NCBI GenBank assembly: GCA_022497155.1
Contig: MU385716.1
Span: 62,001-126,000 of the forward strand
From: Whalleya microplaca
Taxonomy: Eukaryota > Ascomycota > Sordariomycetes > Xylariales > Xylariaceae
Reading direction: 5' to 3'
DNA: 64,000 nt
Made by a program: the position numbers and the translations under genes
The notes under the pieces: generated by a model
Databases searched by the model: none
Told to the model about the DNA's origin: nothing
The model's input: only the letters and a program-made list of their open reading frames with translations
Shown here: positions 24,913 to 37,301 of the stretch, piece after piece
Layout of the letters: every line of letters starts with the position of its first letter
Numbering within the stretch: position 1 is the stretch's first letter

Positions 24913-25687
24913 CGTGGCTCAGTTGCAAGGAGCCTTCGTTGTATCATCCTCCATGCAAATGTCTGGGATTCTTAACGAAGGAGGCTGGTCGCCTATGTCC
25001 AAACCGGCCCAATGTCAACTCGTGTTCATCATATCGTTGCAATCGTAGTAGATCCATCTGTTGTGGAAAGGAGAGTTGTAGATGGTAGGTAGGATGGAGT
25101 ACGGTTACATAGAGGCAGGCTCTTACCTAAGGTGAGTGGGCAGGTGTGGGCAGGTGTGGGCAGGTGTGGACTGGCTGGGTGGTTGTCTTATCGCTATCGG
25201 CCAACGTCATTCGGACGTTCCCTTCATTTGCATGCCGTCCGCCGTTCGCGTGGATGGCATGGGGATCCTGGGATCTTGTTTCAGCGTTAGCAGCCTTGCA
25301 GTCCCCCACGGGTAAGTCGGTGCTCCCCTAAAGATACAGGGAAATACAGGGAAATACAGGGGGCTCATTGGCTCTACGGGCGTTAGTCGCTCCACCAGAC
25401 AGTACCAGACGGTACCAGACGGTACCGGCTAGCGGGTACCTGCAACGTAATTCGCAACGTTAGGTTGCGCCTAGGTCGCCTCGATTGTTTTAGCTGCATC
25501 GTGTCTTTCTTATTATTAGACATCTTTACATACATACAGTTACAGAACTTACCTTCTTACATACAAACAAATGCGCCCCGCGAAGACATGATCCTGGCGC
25601 TCTCCAACTGCGCACCAGGCCCTGAGGACCTACCCACGCTCCCACCTTAGTATCAACTACGGCCAGCTACGGCCAGCTACGGCCACC
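24913..25687. promoter_or_regulatory. MON1-DOP1 divergent promoter with short tandem repeats
   Basis: The interval separates two divergent trafficking genes. It is dotted with direct repeats: CAGGTGTGGG three to four times near 25137-25170, GGGAAATACA repeats near 25336-25361, ACCAGACGGT repeats near 25403-25425, and GCTACGGCCA repeats just before the DOP1 start at 25663-25686. Confidence 0.6.
25137..25170 (+). repeat. decamer tandem repeat CAGGTGTGGG
   Basis: Three perfect and one partial copy of a 10-bp unit lie inside the MON1-DOP1 intergenic region. Confidence 0.9.
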
Positions 25688-28600
25688 ATGGCTCTCGAGC
25701 CCGGCCCCCGTCGTTCCGCGTCCCCAGAAAGCCCTGGACGGGTTACGCCCACCCCGCGACAATGGAGGAACCAGCTGGGCGCAGGTACGGATATACTGTA
25801 TACTCCTGATGAGCTCCCATCTGTTTTGCTGATTCATGTGTTCGTCTTGTGGTAGAGGACACTCCTACGAAAGACAAGCACTATCGAAAGTATGCGTCAG
25901 GCGTCGAGCGAGCCCTGTCGCTATTCGATACGGCCTTGGAGGAGTGGGCAGATTATATATCCTTTCTGAGCAGACTACTTAAAGTAAGAGATATCTTATC
26001 TGTTCTTCTCACTTGACCGTTATGTGCTGAGACGTCTCTTCCTTGTAGGCATTGCAATCACGGCAAGCTAGCATAACCACCATCCCGTCGAAAGCCCTTG
26101 TCGCAAAGCGCCTGTCGCAATGCCTCAACCCATCTCTTCCTTCCGGCGTACATCAGAAGGCTCTCGAGGTCTACCACTTTGTGTTCTCGGTCATAGGAAA
26201 AGATGGCCTATCCAGGGACCTGCCTCTTTACCTTCCTGGCCTGGCCACCACGCTGTCGTTTGCCTCCTTGACCGTCAGGGCCCCGTTCCTCGACCTTCTC
26301 GAGAGGCACTTTGTCCACCTAGACCCCAGATCACTGCGCCCGGCGATGAAAAGTATTATACTGGCATTTCTGCCCGGATTGGAAGACGAGACGAGTGAGG
26401 ACTTTGAACGGACATTGAAAATCCTAGAAAATTTCAAGGCTGCGATTCGCCCACCGAATAGTAAGAAACTTACAAGAACTGATGCAACCGGTGATGAATT
26501 TTTCTGGCAGTGTTTCTTTCTGGCAGCCATCACTAGTCAGAGCCGGCGATCTGGCGCCCTCGCCTATCTCGTTCGAAACCTGCCGAGATTGGGGCATCCT
26601 CTTGCCCAGGAGCTACCTTCAAATGAAGCCCAGCAGGTGGAAGCTAATGATATTTCAGACGAAGTTTCGAATATTGTCACTTCTCCTGAGCCAGGCTTGC
26701 TTCTTCGATGCTTCGCTGCCGGGCTTGGAGACGAGCAGATTCTCATACAACGCGGCTTCCTCGACCTCCTGGTTACGCATCTCCCGTTACATTCGAAAGT
26801 GCTCCAGACCCGAGTGAAATCTGAAGATCTAGAGCTTCTACTTCGCGCTGCTGCTGGCGTTGTTACACGAAGGGATATGAGTCTGAACCGACGGCTCTGG
26901 GCTTGGTTTCTCGGACCAGAGCCTACAACCCGAGAGAATGAGAATGGCTTGGAGTCGCCAGCGTCGCCGTCTGAGCACCAAGGCTATCTTACTTCCAAAA
27001 CAAATTATTTTGAGGAATACGGCTTACAACCCCTGACCCAAGCGTTACTAACAATGATCAACTCTGCATCCGACAGTAATCCCGCCGAGAGAGCACGGCC
27101 TTACCGGATTTGCTTGTCCCTCATGGATAGATGGGAAATTGGCGGCCTAGTCGTGCCCGAGATCTTTCTTCCAGTAATCACTAGCGTCAGAAATTTCAAA
27201 ACCGGAGCTCCAAGTAAGGCCGAATTCAGTGAGGTGTTGCGTAGCGCAAGCGTGTTTTTCGACGGGGTTGAGAGTGGTCTCATCTATGGTGAGATGGTTG
27301 GACTTATAGCTCAGGCGATTGGCCCTGGAAGCATAACAGAATCTGAGCGTACAGAGAAACTGGTACTGGTCCAATTCATCATGGCTCATTTCAACATCCG
27401 AGAAGAAGAAATGGTGACCTTGCACGCTCCCCTTGCCGCATTGTCCGTTTTAGCCATGCTGGAAGACGTGAAGGAGCGTAAGGAGCTATTGCAATCAGTC
27501 AGCACAAACGCGAGGACTAGTCTTTCATCACAGGCACTCAATATTGCTCTAAATCTAATCGAGCTCATTCCCGAACGAGCATTCCCAGCCGAATCAGGAC
27601 CACGAGATTCGGTGGGTTCGATAGAGGGCCCAATGTTAGCATCCATGCCAAACAATGAACTATTAAAGAAGATCAAGAACTTTTATGTTTCTGATCAAGG
27701 AAACCTTGAAGCTACGCCGCTGCCGTTTTCTGAAAGGACAGTCGGAGCTCTGTTGGTTCAAAAAGCGTGCAACCTGGTTTGCGACAGCCTTGCAACGACA
27801 GACTATGCGACGACAGTCTCTGCCAGAAGCCGAATTCTCGCTCTGTTGCTATACAAGACACCTGGCGAGTATCCCGTAGATACCGAGAGCCTCCTTTCCT
27901 CTATGCGAGCACGACTTGCAACGCCCGATATACCTTTCATCTCCTTCAAGTCAATCCTTTCCCTATCTACACAGCTTTACAGTAGTGAGCGGATACCAAT
28001 CACTTATTTGTCGGATCTCGTTGAGCCATTAGTTCGCCATGCCTGGAGTTTTCTGTCCTTGTCAGAGCCCAAATATCATGTCGAGACTGTACGCTGTCTC
28101 TGGCAGTTGCAAACAGCTCTTACGGCATCCAATCGTGACATCGAAGCAACTATAGCAGACCTGATACTGAAGGACGACACAACAGGCACATTTGCCACGC
28201 GGCCGGCTGATTCTGGCCGGAGCTTCAGTGTGCTGTGGACACATACTCTACAAGACAATTCTTCCTACTCCGACCGGAGAGCCCCCAAGACCCCAACAGG
28301 CGATACTAAACTCACGTTCCGGCTACCAGGGATGGATCACTACGAAGTCATGCTTACAAGGCCTCTCTTCCTAATGCTTGATTCTCTGTTAGACGATCGA
28401 ACTCAGCTGTTCATGGTGGTGAAAAGTTGGCTGAGTAATATGGTCGGTATTGAAAAGTGGGTTTAACCTTGACAGTGCGTGTAAGATCAAGTTGCTAAGA
28501 TATATACTCCAGGCTCTTTTTAGTCTTTGTAACCAAGAGTTCCCAACTTCAATTTCTGCGGAAATTTCCTAGGACAGCCAATGCTGTTACCTCGACCCAG

Positions 28601-31600
28601 TCGGTTGCATTCTCCGCAGATGACGATCTTGACCTAGGATTATACTACCTTCGCACTTTGTCGAATTTGTTCCGCTGGGCCCCTGATGCCTTTTGGGGCG
28701 TTCTTGCAACGAGAATGATAGAAGAACCGGGACAGAGCCTAGCAGAAATTAGTAAGTTTGTAGTCAGTCAAATGCCGTAACATAACCGCTGACAATATTT
28801 AGCTGGTACGGACGGTGACTTATCGCTCCAAGAATTCTTCTTACGTGTCTGCCTGCGATGCATAGCTGGGAATGATTTCCCAAGCGACAACCAATTGCAA
28901 CTTCGGATAGCTCAACTCCACCGTTGCGCGTTGACCCTACTGCATCAGATATTACTGAACCCATATGCAGAAGCTTTAGGTAATTTGAAACTAGAAGACA
29001 TCTTGATCGATAGGCTTGCCCAATCACTTAGCGGCCCAGATCCGTACATCCAAGTACTTCTGCTAGATGTTGTCTTCGCTTCGTTAAGACTGCGAGACGC
29101 ATCTCCTGTAGAATTACCGTCGTCCCCAATAGGAGAGAAGCGCTCTTTGAGCTATCCGTCTAACAGCTTACGGTTGTCTTCTGCCTCTCTCGAACATGTT
29201 GCAGATATTACGCCGCCGCCATCACCGTTACTCAAATGTATCCAAGGCGGTCTCAGCTCGCACAGCAGTCGGCCTGTGTTAGATAGCTGGGTGGGATTTT
29301 TGACAGAATGCCTACCCCTATATTCGAATTCCATCTTCCAAGTGCTCATACCCCTGGTCGAAACGCTCTGCACCCAAATCTTTAGCACATTTGGTGATCT
29401 ACAGAAGACCTTCAAGGAGAACGGGAGGCCGTCCACCAGCATCAGCGCTCCGGAATCAACGCTGATATCGCTGCTCAATGCCCTCGAGCAAGTCCTTGCT
29501 AAGGCGCATGATCAACTACTGGCTGAGGAGGCTAGAGCCCAAGTCACGAAGAGTCCTGATCAGCCCCAGGGCTTTTTTGGGAACATGGTATCCGGCGTCT
29601 TCAATTCGGATGCCCCGCAGTCTCGAAGTGCAACTGCGAACGACAGACTGACTGTGCTGCTTGCCTTCCAAGATGCAGTACGGATGTGTTTCAAGATCTG
29701 GTCTTGGGGGCAGGGGAGCGAGGCTGGCAGCTTAGATGCTGACTCATATTCGTCGTTCAATTATACATCACTGCGCATGCGAAATCGCGCCAGACGTCTA
29801 TTGGAACACGTATTTGCTGCTGAGGCGTTAGAGTGCCTAGAGACTGTCGTTGACATCTGGCGGGCGTCCTTAAGCAATCCCGATACAGCTAAGCACTCGG
29901 AAGTGTTCTACTTGCTTCCTGTCTTAGACGGGTCCCGGCCAAGGCATACCATTCCCGCCATCTTCAACGCGATCTACAGCCGGACGAACCCAGGTGCCCT
30001 GGACCCGTCAAGGAAGTCGACATTAACCATCTCATTGCAAGACACGGACCTCGTGATATTCTTGGTCGATTACGCTCGCACGCTTGAAGATGACGCGATG
30101 GACGAGATTTGGCAAGACTGTATGATCTTCCTCAAAGATCTGCTCGGCAATCCGTTTCCGCATAGGCAGACATTGCCTAGCCTCTTGGAGTTTGCGGCGA
30201 TTCTGGGCGAGAAGGTGGATAACACCAATTTTGGAGAACAGAGAAAGATGCGCAGAGAGCTCGGGGTAACTATTCCATGATATTAAAGTTTCGAACGTAC
30301 CATTAACATTTTCGGCAGGATATTTTCCTCCGCCTACTCACTGCTATATTCACGACGAGACCGACATCATTCGCAGACAGTTTGTCCTCTTCGCAATCGG
30401 ACAATGGAAACTCTGCCGGACGCCATGTCACGCCAGCTGAGAGGGCGGATGATGTCGTTGGCATTTTATCTACGATTGCTCCTAGCCTTCCCAAGGTTCT
30501 CGTAGAATCCGACCGTGTCTTGGCAGCAGCGGGTGCCATCTCAACTAACGTGATCGGCCCATCTATTCGATCAAAAGGGTTTCCTGAGACCATCACTAAG
30601 AGCACGTTGACTCTGCTTCAGGAACTAACCAGGCTTCCCAACAACCAAAAGACCTGGAAAAAGGATATCGGGGACGCATTCAATGATTCAAGATTTTTTC
30701 ACACGCCAGTCGCCCTAGTCCAAAGTGACTGGTTGTCTCTACTGAAGCTCTGGACGATCACGGATAAAGATCGAATGACGGAGATTCTAAGCCGAATAAC
30801 ACCGCCTACGACCGCCGGTATAGTCTTTGGTGTTGGAGCTACTTCCGCAAGGCTGGAAGCCGATCGCAAGACACAACTCAATCTCCGCCGCATAGCAGCT
30901 CTAATCCTCGCTTGCGGGACAGATACCTTTGCCACCGATCTGCCAAAGATCCTTGAACGGATCGTCGAGCTCCTAGCGGCTACTTCTACTTCTTCACCAT
31001 CCTCCACCACCCGAGCCGATATATACATAGTAGTCCGCGCTCTAGTCCTCCGAACCTCCGCCATCCACCTCTCAGCTCTGTGGCCGACCATCAACGCCGA
31101 GCTCCACGCAGCCATCTCCTCCGTCGTCGCCCCGGACAACACCGCATCCTCCGACACCTTCAACAACACGTCGATACTGCAGGCCTGCAAGCTGCTCGAC
31201 TTGCTCATCGCCGTCGCGCCCGACGACTTCCAGCTGCACGAGTGGCTCTTCGTCACGGACACCATCGACGCGATCTACCGCGCGCCCACCTACCAGCCGA
31301 TCGCGCTCGTGGACGAGCTGTCCGAGGAGCTCGGCAACACCGCGCTCAACTCGGCAACGCTGCCGACGGAGTCGGCGGCCATGATCGCGGCGGCGGGGCG
31401 ACCGACGCAGCGCCGCCTGCTGCTCGGCCCGGGGGGCATCGGCGATGGGTTGGCTGTGGATAGGAAGGACGAGCTGGTCGCCAAGATCCTGCGCCCGTTC
31501 TTCGGACAGCTCAGCATCTACGCCTTCGAGTCCACGTACGCTATGGGCGCGCTGGACGAGGAGGGATGCGTGGCGAGTCTGCTGTGCGATATGTTTGATG

Positions 31601-31626
31601 AGCGGACTGTTGTGAAGGCGTTGTAA
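25688..31626 (+). CDS. DOP1: Dopey/DOP1 family trafficking protein
   Basis: Six exons, 25688-25784, 25856-25983, 26049-28456, 28513-28751, 28803-30265 and 30319-31626, give 1880 residues, the size expected for DopA/Dop1. The Dopey N-terminal domain starts near residue 40 (KHYRKYASGVERALSLFDTA) and covers about 300 residues. The remainder is leucine-rich alpha-helical repeat with a conserved C-terminal block ending around RPFFGQLSIYAFESTYAMG. In yeast Dop1 acts with the flippase regulator Mon2 and Neo1 at endosome/Golgi membranes. In Aspergillus DopA is needed for normal morphogenesis and development. The first ATG sits in a good context (CCACCATGG). The last ~190 codons (from about 31050) switch to strongly GC-ending codons within one exon. 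Confidence 0.95.
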
Positions 31627-32361
31627 GGACGGCGAGAGAGGGGGGGAGGGAGGAAATGAAATGAGATGACACGAAATGGTTGCTTTGGGATGTAGGATTA
31701 GCTAGCGCATTGTTCAGCTAGGAAATAAATTATTTTATATCGAGTTGAGATTCAGAGCTTGTTGCCTGTGTGCGATTTCAATTGATACATAGAGTAAGTA
31801 CTTTTGTGTTTGGAACGAAGGATGTGATTCCATGCTCGGTTTACAGGTTAGGCGACTATGTCCTGATGTGCTGGAGCCCCTTTATGAGATTGATACGAAT
31901 GTGTATGACAATATACAAACGAGGGGGCATTATCTGGGTCATCGAACACATGCACCCCTTATTGTCGCTTACATTTGTATGTTTGCCATTAGCAACAAAG
32001 CGGCTCGACAGCAACACATTGTGCCGAGTTAGCCGTTCGAGTGCTAGGTATATATTGGATATCTGAACAGTTGCAAACAGTGTACATAAAAGAACATGCG
32101 CAATATTGCAGCTTCGAGACCTTCTTATGACCTCAAGCTGACTTCCATGTCTAGCTTCCCTTGTAATCATCAGCATTGAATAAGCCTAGTATAAATAGTA
32201 CACCAAAACGTGCTAATACCATCCGACCCAAATATAATTGTCATGTGCAATAAACCTCATTGCGAAACAATATGTGCTGCCAAGACCGTTCCTCCAGATG
32301 TGCATGGTCTATGGACATCGATAGACATGTTTCCGGCTCAGAGGGCTCTACCCTCCGCAGA
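31627..32361. other. convergent 3' intergenic region
   Basis: A 735-bp AT-rich stretch between the DOP1 stop and the stop of the small membrane protein gene. No gene was recognised. Confidence 0.5.
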
Positions 32362-32691
32362 TCAGCCTACAAGATAGGGGCTACAGAAATCCGACCACAC
32401 CTCATACCCATCGCGTGTTAGAAGTATAGGAGACATAAACCCCAATATCGCGGAGCCAAGAACCGCCATCAATGAAAAAAGCCGAGTGCGTATGTCCCAG
32501 GGTGGAAGTTGTGCAATCCCAGAATAATAGAGGCACAACAGAAGCGCAGATGCCAGGGCTGCTCCGAGGAACCCGCCAATGCGGGCTTTGCGAAGAACTT
32601 GGGATCGTCGGGCTTGAAAGCTGTCGGGGTAGGAAGGATTCCCCTTTAGCTCGGTCTTTGTTGGGTCTGTTTTCTCGGAACGGGATGCCAT
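32362..32691 (-). CDS. small two-span membrane protein, unknown
   Basis: A 109-residue single-exon frame. After a polar N-terminus with basic residues (RRSQVLRKAR), two hydrophobic segments follow: GGFLGAALASALLLCLYYSG (about residues 40-59) and LFSLMAVLGSAILGFMSPIL (about 71-90). A short polar end comes next. No signal peptide is needed for this hairpin layout. I do not recognise a family. The strong hydrophobic periodicity and ATG start favour a real gene over chance. Confidence 0.55.
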   Translation of the reverse strand: MASRSEKTDPTKTELKGNPSYPDSFQARRSQVLRKARIGGFLGAALASALLLCLYYSGIAQLPPWDIRTRLFSLMAVLGSAILGFMSPILLTRDGYEVWSDFCSPYLVG

Positions 32692-34210
32692 ACTGTAAGC
32701 ATGTCTGAATATATTAAAGTTTGAGGTGAATGAAAGAAATTCGAAAAGAGTGCAGGAGTGTTAGTTCTTCTATGTAGCACAAAGTAAGAGAAAGGTGTTG
32801 TTGATTTTAAGTTTTCGGTCAGCTTAAAGGAGGATCAACTGAGCGGTGCTAGTGTTAAGATGGCAGGGGCTGATACGCTTGATAATTATAGAATGGCACA
32901 TGCTACACTCACTTCCTTGTAGATTGCTACTGAAAAGGTATATTTTCCGAGCTGAATGCAGGTGAGGCGGCACAGCAAATGTATCTCTGCCCATCCAATC
33001 TCCACAGTACCCACTCCATATATCTGCGTGCCTACTCAAGTACATAGGTAAAGCTCAATATCGTAAGCTGCAGAACACCATGGTACTGCGGTCTTATCGC
33101 CACCTGAGTAGATCGATTCATCATATCACTACCAATATGATTCCAGTATGACTCGTTGAAAAGGATGTTCTTACTATTTAAGAATGTAGGATGACTTGAT
33201 TCAGTGGATCTCATCCTCACTTCACAGACGGATGCGACAAAGGGATCGTTGAATTGACATCCGATGTCATGTTATCAATGAGGACCTATAGGATGCTTAT
33301 ATTTGGCTCTTAAACAGACAATATGTAAACTAGAGTGATCAATCGGGACTCGTCCTTTTGCAACTCTATTCTAACAGCAAGTGGCAGACCTATTGAACCA
33401 AAGTCTCTCTTCCGTACGTCTATTCATCAACATGAAACATATAAATATAATTCACCTACTTACTATCCTATGGAGCTTCTTCGCAGCGAAGCCAGTAGAG
33501 TCTAAGTTGCTGCTCAGATGACACTAAAATAGGTACCAGAAACTCTGGCACCACCCTACAAGCGTGTGAAGACACAGGCACCTGCCTAATTCCCAACGTC
33601 CTCGAGCCGATACAAAGCTACATGAACGTCCTGTTTCCGGAAGAGCAAAGCGCATTTGTTGGTAGATCAGAGCAGGAGTCTGGTGCATCTGTGAGCATGT
33701 CGCGACTATAAATCCTGAAGGCCCACCGACTGGGTGCCAGTACCTTGGTGTCGGCGTCGAAATCCTCACGCATGTCTGTTTTGCTAGCTTTTCCTATATC
33801 GTAACTGTCCGTGATAAAATAGATGCAGGTTATGAGTAGCATAGTAGTTATTATTAGGGAAGTATCATCACTGGAGTCTAGAGGAAGGAAACCTCCTACC
33901 TATATATACCTAAGCCACAGCTTGTAAGGCGTCCCAGCCACCTGATTTTACAGCCATACGTCAATATATCCCGACACACACCATCCTTCAGTTGCGGAAG
34001 TTTCTATGACGCGTGTTCGTCATTTATATACTTAATAATAATCATTCTCGCCATCCGCATTGTCACTGCTCATTTCTTCGCCCACTTGTTCGTCATCGTT
34101 ATCAGTAAGGGGCCTGCATATTTGAGGTTAGATGACAGTGCGCTTCCACGTAACTCGAGAAGTGAACGCTACGCTACCAGTGGGGATAGAGTCTTACCGT
34201 AAGATTCTTT
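32692..34210. other. 1.5 kb AT-rich intergenic
   Basis: It contains the broken secreted-protein-like frame listed separately, and near 34030-34109 a possible alternative last exon of the subtilase gene. Otherwise nothing was recognised. Confidence 0.45.
33432..33839 (+). pseudogene. possible broken small secreted-protein gene
   Basis: An ATG at 33432 opens a 29-codon frame with a signal-peptide-like hydrophobic stretch (HLLTILWSFFAA), stopping at 33521. A second frame at 33535-33711 continues with two close cysteines (ACEDTGTC) and polar sequence. A third, up to about 33839, adds further cysteines. The frames cannot be joined by an intron of normal length: the gap between the first two would be only 38 nt. 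The arrangement fits a small cysteine-bearing secreted protein that has lost its frame, or a gene with unusual splicing. Function and family are unknown, and chance cannot be excluded. Confidence 0.25.
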
Positions 34211-37200
34211 TCAGGATGTCTTGTAGGATCTCGGTGCCCTTTTCCCTTCTTTCTGAGTGGGGTAATTTTGAGATCTGCGTAGCTTCTCGAGCCTGAAGTG
34301 CTTCTTGACGTTGATTATAACCGCGTTGCGCTGCTCAGTCCCCCTGTTCTGATCTGGTTGCGGCAGCAGGTCACGAAATATCACACGGATCTTGTTCGGA
34401 TCTCGTAGCCGTTTGCGGTATTTCTCCAGTGTTGTCAAATTCCAGTTGGTAGAAATGTCTTCGAAGGGCAACATATCCACGAGCAGCATGATGAGCGCTG
34501 CGAACCCGACGGCCAGGGCCGTGGCAACTGAGCTGCCGGTACTGCCGCTGAAATCGGATTTCATAGGTGGCAGCGAGTCGGTTATGCCATCGATCTGGCC
34601 CGGGAAGAAGAACTCGGCCTCGGATAGAGCTTTGATGTCGCCGTACCCGGCCTCGCGGGCACCGCCTATGCATATGACAGGGCCTTGGCCACCTTTAATT
34701 AGTTTGGCCATGTATGGTTTGTCGGCATATGCGCCTTGGTCACTAGCGGATCCGAACAAAAGAATTCCCGCATTTTGCGCATCAATTACAGCTTGATCCA
34801 GTGCCAAAAAGTCTCCTGGGATTGTCCAGCTCATCGAGATAATGTCAACTCCCATCTGGGTCGCCCATCTGATAGCCTGCGTGGTTACCAGTCAATTACT
34901 GCCAAGCCTAGATGTTCTCGAATTAGAGGGGGGCAGTCTTGCCTTTACAGCCAATTCGGGAGTCGGCGCGAATACGCTGTCTTTCGACATTGTCTGGTCC
35001 AGGCGCACGATCAGGAAGTCGATATTCGGGCAGATCTTTTGCATGAGCGCAGCCATAAGGGTTCCATGGCCAGTTGAGGACGAGTACCATGCATACTGGC
35101 CATTGAAAAATGAACTTTTATCAGCATAGAAGGATCTCCCTGAGCAAATGATTTCGTGGGCAAAGGTCCAATCAATTCCATCATCGAGAACAGCTACTTT
35201 GATTCGGTTGCTCACTGACTGTTTGGACGGCTGGATTCTTCCCATCATCCTGACAAAGTCCTCCATGGTCTTAATCCACTTGTTTCTGTTGCAAGAGTCC
35301 ATCATTAGCTACTCTTTATTCAGGGCGGAGCAGTTGTAGGTGCATGCTTAGTGGCTTACGTGGTGGCGAGGAATGTGGTGTTTGTCCATTCCTCATGATG
35401 TTTGAGCTTGAGCGGCTCCAGAGATATCTCGATGGAGCGAATCTGAGGACAATTATTGACCATTCTCCCAATGAAATCTCTCGCATAGCCTTCTGTCCTT
35501 TTTTGAGGCTCCGTCTTCCGGTAGATCTTGACGTACATCTCCTCCAGCTAAGTTCTTATTATCATATAGATCCTTAAGGCCAACAAGGCAGTTAACTCAC
35601 CATGCTCATCTTAGAAAGCCCCTCCGTACTTGACCAGTCCCGGAGCACAGAGTGGTTGCCACTACTGAATAGACGAAGCGTTCGGGCACCAGGCACTGCA
35701 TGCATAAGAACACTGCTCGACATGTCCATTTTCATCCACTGAAAGTCCTCAATCTCGAACCTGTTCAGCCGCTCAATTACTTCATCTTGGTGAAGACAGG
35801 CGTCATCGTCGTCAACAATAAGCTTGTGTATCTTCCGCACTCCCTTGTCCTTCAACACTTCGAAGATGGATTCAAAATCTCTTCGACCTGACTCATTCTT
35901 CTCTAACTTTGTCTCATCGCCGGATGGATGGGTTAGACGAAAAGGGTACTGTGGAATTCGAACGTACTGGAGAATATCTTCAAAATCCAGTGCCCTAATG
36001 AAAGTCAGCAAGCGCTCCGACGACGATTCCGGGTTTTGTAATTCGCGCAAATCAAGATGAATTTCTCGCTCAGACTCCCTAGACTTTGGTACGGCAAGTG
36101 ATTGTGTGGTCACCGTCCTCCCGTATAGAAGGGTCAGTACATGGTCGCGGTCCACTAGATGCATAATCTCGTCCTTGAGCAAGAAGGCGATGGTATCATT
36201 GGAGGAATTTTTGCTGTCTTTGGGAGACTCATCAATCCGGTAGAGATAGGGAGATCTCCCGTATGAATCGGTCACCGCCAATGCTGTGGGGCACCAGGCG
36301 AGCAGCCTCTGTACAAAGTTGAACTGGGCCTTTCTCTGGTCTTCGTCACAATCGCAATACTTTGCGGCTCGATGGAGTGGCGTCCTGCCCTGCTCATCTT
36401 TGTATTTTCCTGGTTCTTCTGGCGGCTGCCTTTTGGTCTTGGATACGGGTTGGGATGAGTTGCAGTGTCCTTGGACCAGCGCAAAACAAGAACCTCTCCA
36501 AGCACTCGCTGCGAAACATTCGGTTCGGTTCGAGTTGGCTCGCTCTGCCCAAAATACCATTTCTGTCTAGCGATACATTCCCTGTAACACACTGAGGGCA
36601 CCCACACTATTCATAGTAACATCAGTATCAATAACCCCAAGTTGATGGTGTAATATACTTACTATTGTTGGCTTGGGTTTTTCAGGGGTCTCTCCAAAGA
36701 AAGGGATCAATTCGGGGACATCCGACGTTCGGATACAGGGTATGATGGTACTGAGGAGCTTCCCCAGGCCCTGTGTCTGTCTGAGAATATCCAATACTTG
36801 TTTGGGATAGCGATCGACGAAGAGGCGGAATGGCACCGTATTTCTCGCAGCATTGCACTTGGAGGACAGAACATACAAGATAGAGTCACCATCTCCTAAC
36901 CCACAGAGATATAGATTGAGATAGTATTTCATGGCCCAATCAACAAGGGTAATCCTCCCCAGGAGTTTCTGAGGAACTTTGACCAGGAAGTGCATGAAAG
37001 ACTTATCATCTTCTCCTTGCTTTTTTACATTCGACAGGTCTTCTTTGAGCCCTATATCATTAAGAAAATGTGTATTGATATCTTCGACGTTGATATCATC
37101 AACGCTTTCCCCCTGCTTCTGCCTCAATTTGGTGAAAATGTTGAAAGAGGCAAGGATCGCAGAAAAGGATTCGTCGATATCATAAGCTGATGGGTTGTCA

Positions 37201-37301
37201 ACAGGGTTGTGTCTCTCTGAATTTGATACAGACGGTTGGCGAACAGGCTTCGATGGTTTGTATTCCTGGACAATTATACTGTTGGGTTTACTAGCGGCCA
37301 T
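34211..37301 (-). CDS. intracellular ankyrin-subtilase (peptidase S8)
   Basis: Five exons, 37301-36663, 36566-35601, 35547-35360, 35285-34943 and 34876-34211, join into about 933 residues. There is no signal peptide. An N-terminal helical domain of about 210 residues is unrecognised. A single clear ankyrin unit (EQGRTPLHRAAKY, then SYGRSPYLY) follows around residues 245-310. A long linker of the kind seen in fungal ankyrin-subtilase proteins comes next. The S8 catalytic domain begins near residue 625. It has Asp632 in VAVLDDGID, His671 in TGHGT and Ser828 in GSTGSSVATA. The oxyanion-hole Asn appears replaced by Asp758 (GSASDQGA). The triad is intact, so activity is plausible. Exon 4 ends at a GC donor, or at a GT donor six bases earlier. 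It is head-to-head with the ankyrin-zinc-finger gene. Confidence 0.85.

Noticed and set aside
36272..36607. Alternative frame at the start of exon 2 of the subtilase gene
   Set aside because: It would destroy the ankyrin unit; the other frame gives EQGRTPLHRAAKY and joins in phase with exon 1.
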